Virus record (IMG/VR): IMGVR_UViG_3300036716_000433
Span: 1 to 21,962 of that record
DNA from: a virus
Length of the DNA stretch: 21,962 bases
Strand: one strand, 5' to 3'
Below, one piece after another: positions 21,769 to 21,962 of this stretch. Position 1 is the first letter of the stretch. Each line of letters begins with the position of its first letter. The notes under the pieces were generated by a model. The model saw only the letters and a program-made list of their open reading frames with translations. It did no database searches and was not told the DNA's origin. The position numbers were made by a program, and so were the translations under genes.

Positions 21769-21962
21769 TTTTATTCACAGCAGACTGGCACTTAAAGCTA
21801 GGGCAGAAGAATGTACCAATGGAATGGGCGTGCGCTCGTTATAAGTTATTTTTCGACCAAATAAAAGAGTTGGAAACTGACTGTGATATGCATATCATAG
21901 GTGGGGACTTGTTTGATCGAGTTCCCTCTATGGACGAATTAACACTTTATTTCGATTTTATT
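21765..21962 (+). CDS. SbcD/Mre11 (T4 gp47)-like nuclease, 5' part only
   Basis: The ORF starts in an ATGA overlap and runs off the window. The first 66 residues show the calcineurin-like phosphoesterase signature: DWH at residues 7-9 (LFTADWHLKLG) and GGDLFDR (about 49-55), the metal-binding D-x-H and G-D motifs. This is the family of the Mre11/SbcD recombination nuclease, which works with an SbcC/gp46 ATPase expected downstream. The rest is not visible. Confidence 0.85.
   Translation, partial: MILFTADWHLKLGQKNVPMEWACARYKLFFDQIKELETDCDMHIIGGDLFDRVPSMDELTLYFDFI

Noticed and set aside
1-21962. tRNA genes, CRISPR arrays, integrase, insertion sequences
   Set aside because: No cloverleaf, repeat-spacer array, recombinase or transposase signature was seen by reading. 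A tRNA scan could not be run.

Overview
This window looks like the early/replication region of a tailed phage with an AT-rich genome, probably a lytic phage of a Gram-negative bacterium. All recognised genes lie on the + strand and almost no space is left between them. Many neighbours overlap by 4 nt (ATGA or TTGA) or 1 nt (TAATG), as expected for translationally coupled phage operons. The longest gaps between genes are about 50-75 nt, at 2442-2512, 4011-4074, 8099-8145 and 20163-20235. I see no tRNA, IS element, CRISPR array or integrase. The host and taxon cannot be fixed from sequence alone. The mix of T4-type recombination genes, a family A polymerase and many metabolic genes resembles large marine phages (inference).

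Layout. 1-2441: end of a basic protein, a NodU/TobZ-type carbamoyltransferase, an SGNH-hydrolase-like protein and a small basic ORF. 2463-8098: promoter P1 and an operon with a LigA C-terminal-half protein (zinc finger, HhH, BRCT), a protein with four HTH/SANT-like modules, a 13-bp hairpin, a DnaB-type helicase, a ParB-like protein, a cupin, a 2OG-Fe(II) oxygenase, a small coiled-coil protein and a second ParB-like protein. 8108-20162: promoter P2 and an operon with a CHC2/Toprim primase, a small membrane protein, a PD-(D/E)XK nuclease and a family A DNA polymerase. These are followed by an accessory block: two small membrane or lipoproteins, an SDR enzyme, a sulfotransferase, a QueC-like PP-loop enzyme, a second 2OG-Fe(II) oxygenase, a GNAT/LuxI-like protein, another lipoprotein, an asparagine-synthetase-like amidotransferase, a ribosomal protein bL33 homologue, more small membrane proteins and a UvsW-like SF2 helicase. 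20205-21962: promoter P3 and an operon with a hypothetical protein, a probable ssDNA-binding protein, a 2-Cys peroxiredoxin and the start of an SbcD/gp47-like nuclease.

The three promoters are near-copies of one another: exact TTGACA, a 17-nt spacer with shared bases, and exact TATAAT. Each sits almost on top of the first start codon, so P2 at least should give an essentially leaderless mRNA for the primase. The replication genes (primase, helicase, polymerase, nuclease, SF2 helicase, SSB, gp47-like) form a coherent replication/recombination set. The enzymes at 119-2319, 6144-7234 and 12321-18324 form a scattered tailoring set: carbamoyl transfer, sulfation, oxidation, PP-loop amidation or nitrile chemistry, acyl transfer and amidotransfer. 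They could serve base hypermodification, virion or cell-surface glycan modification, or host metabolism. Which of these applies is not decided by the sequence.
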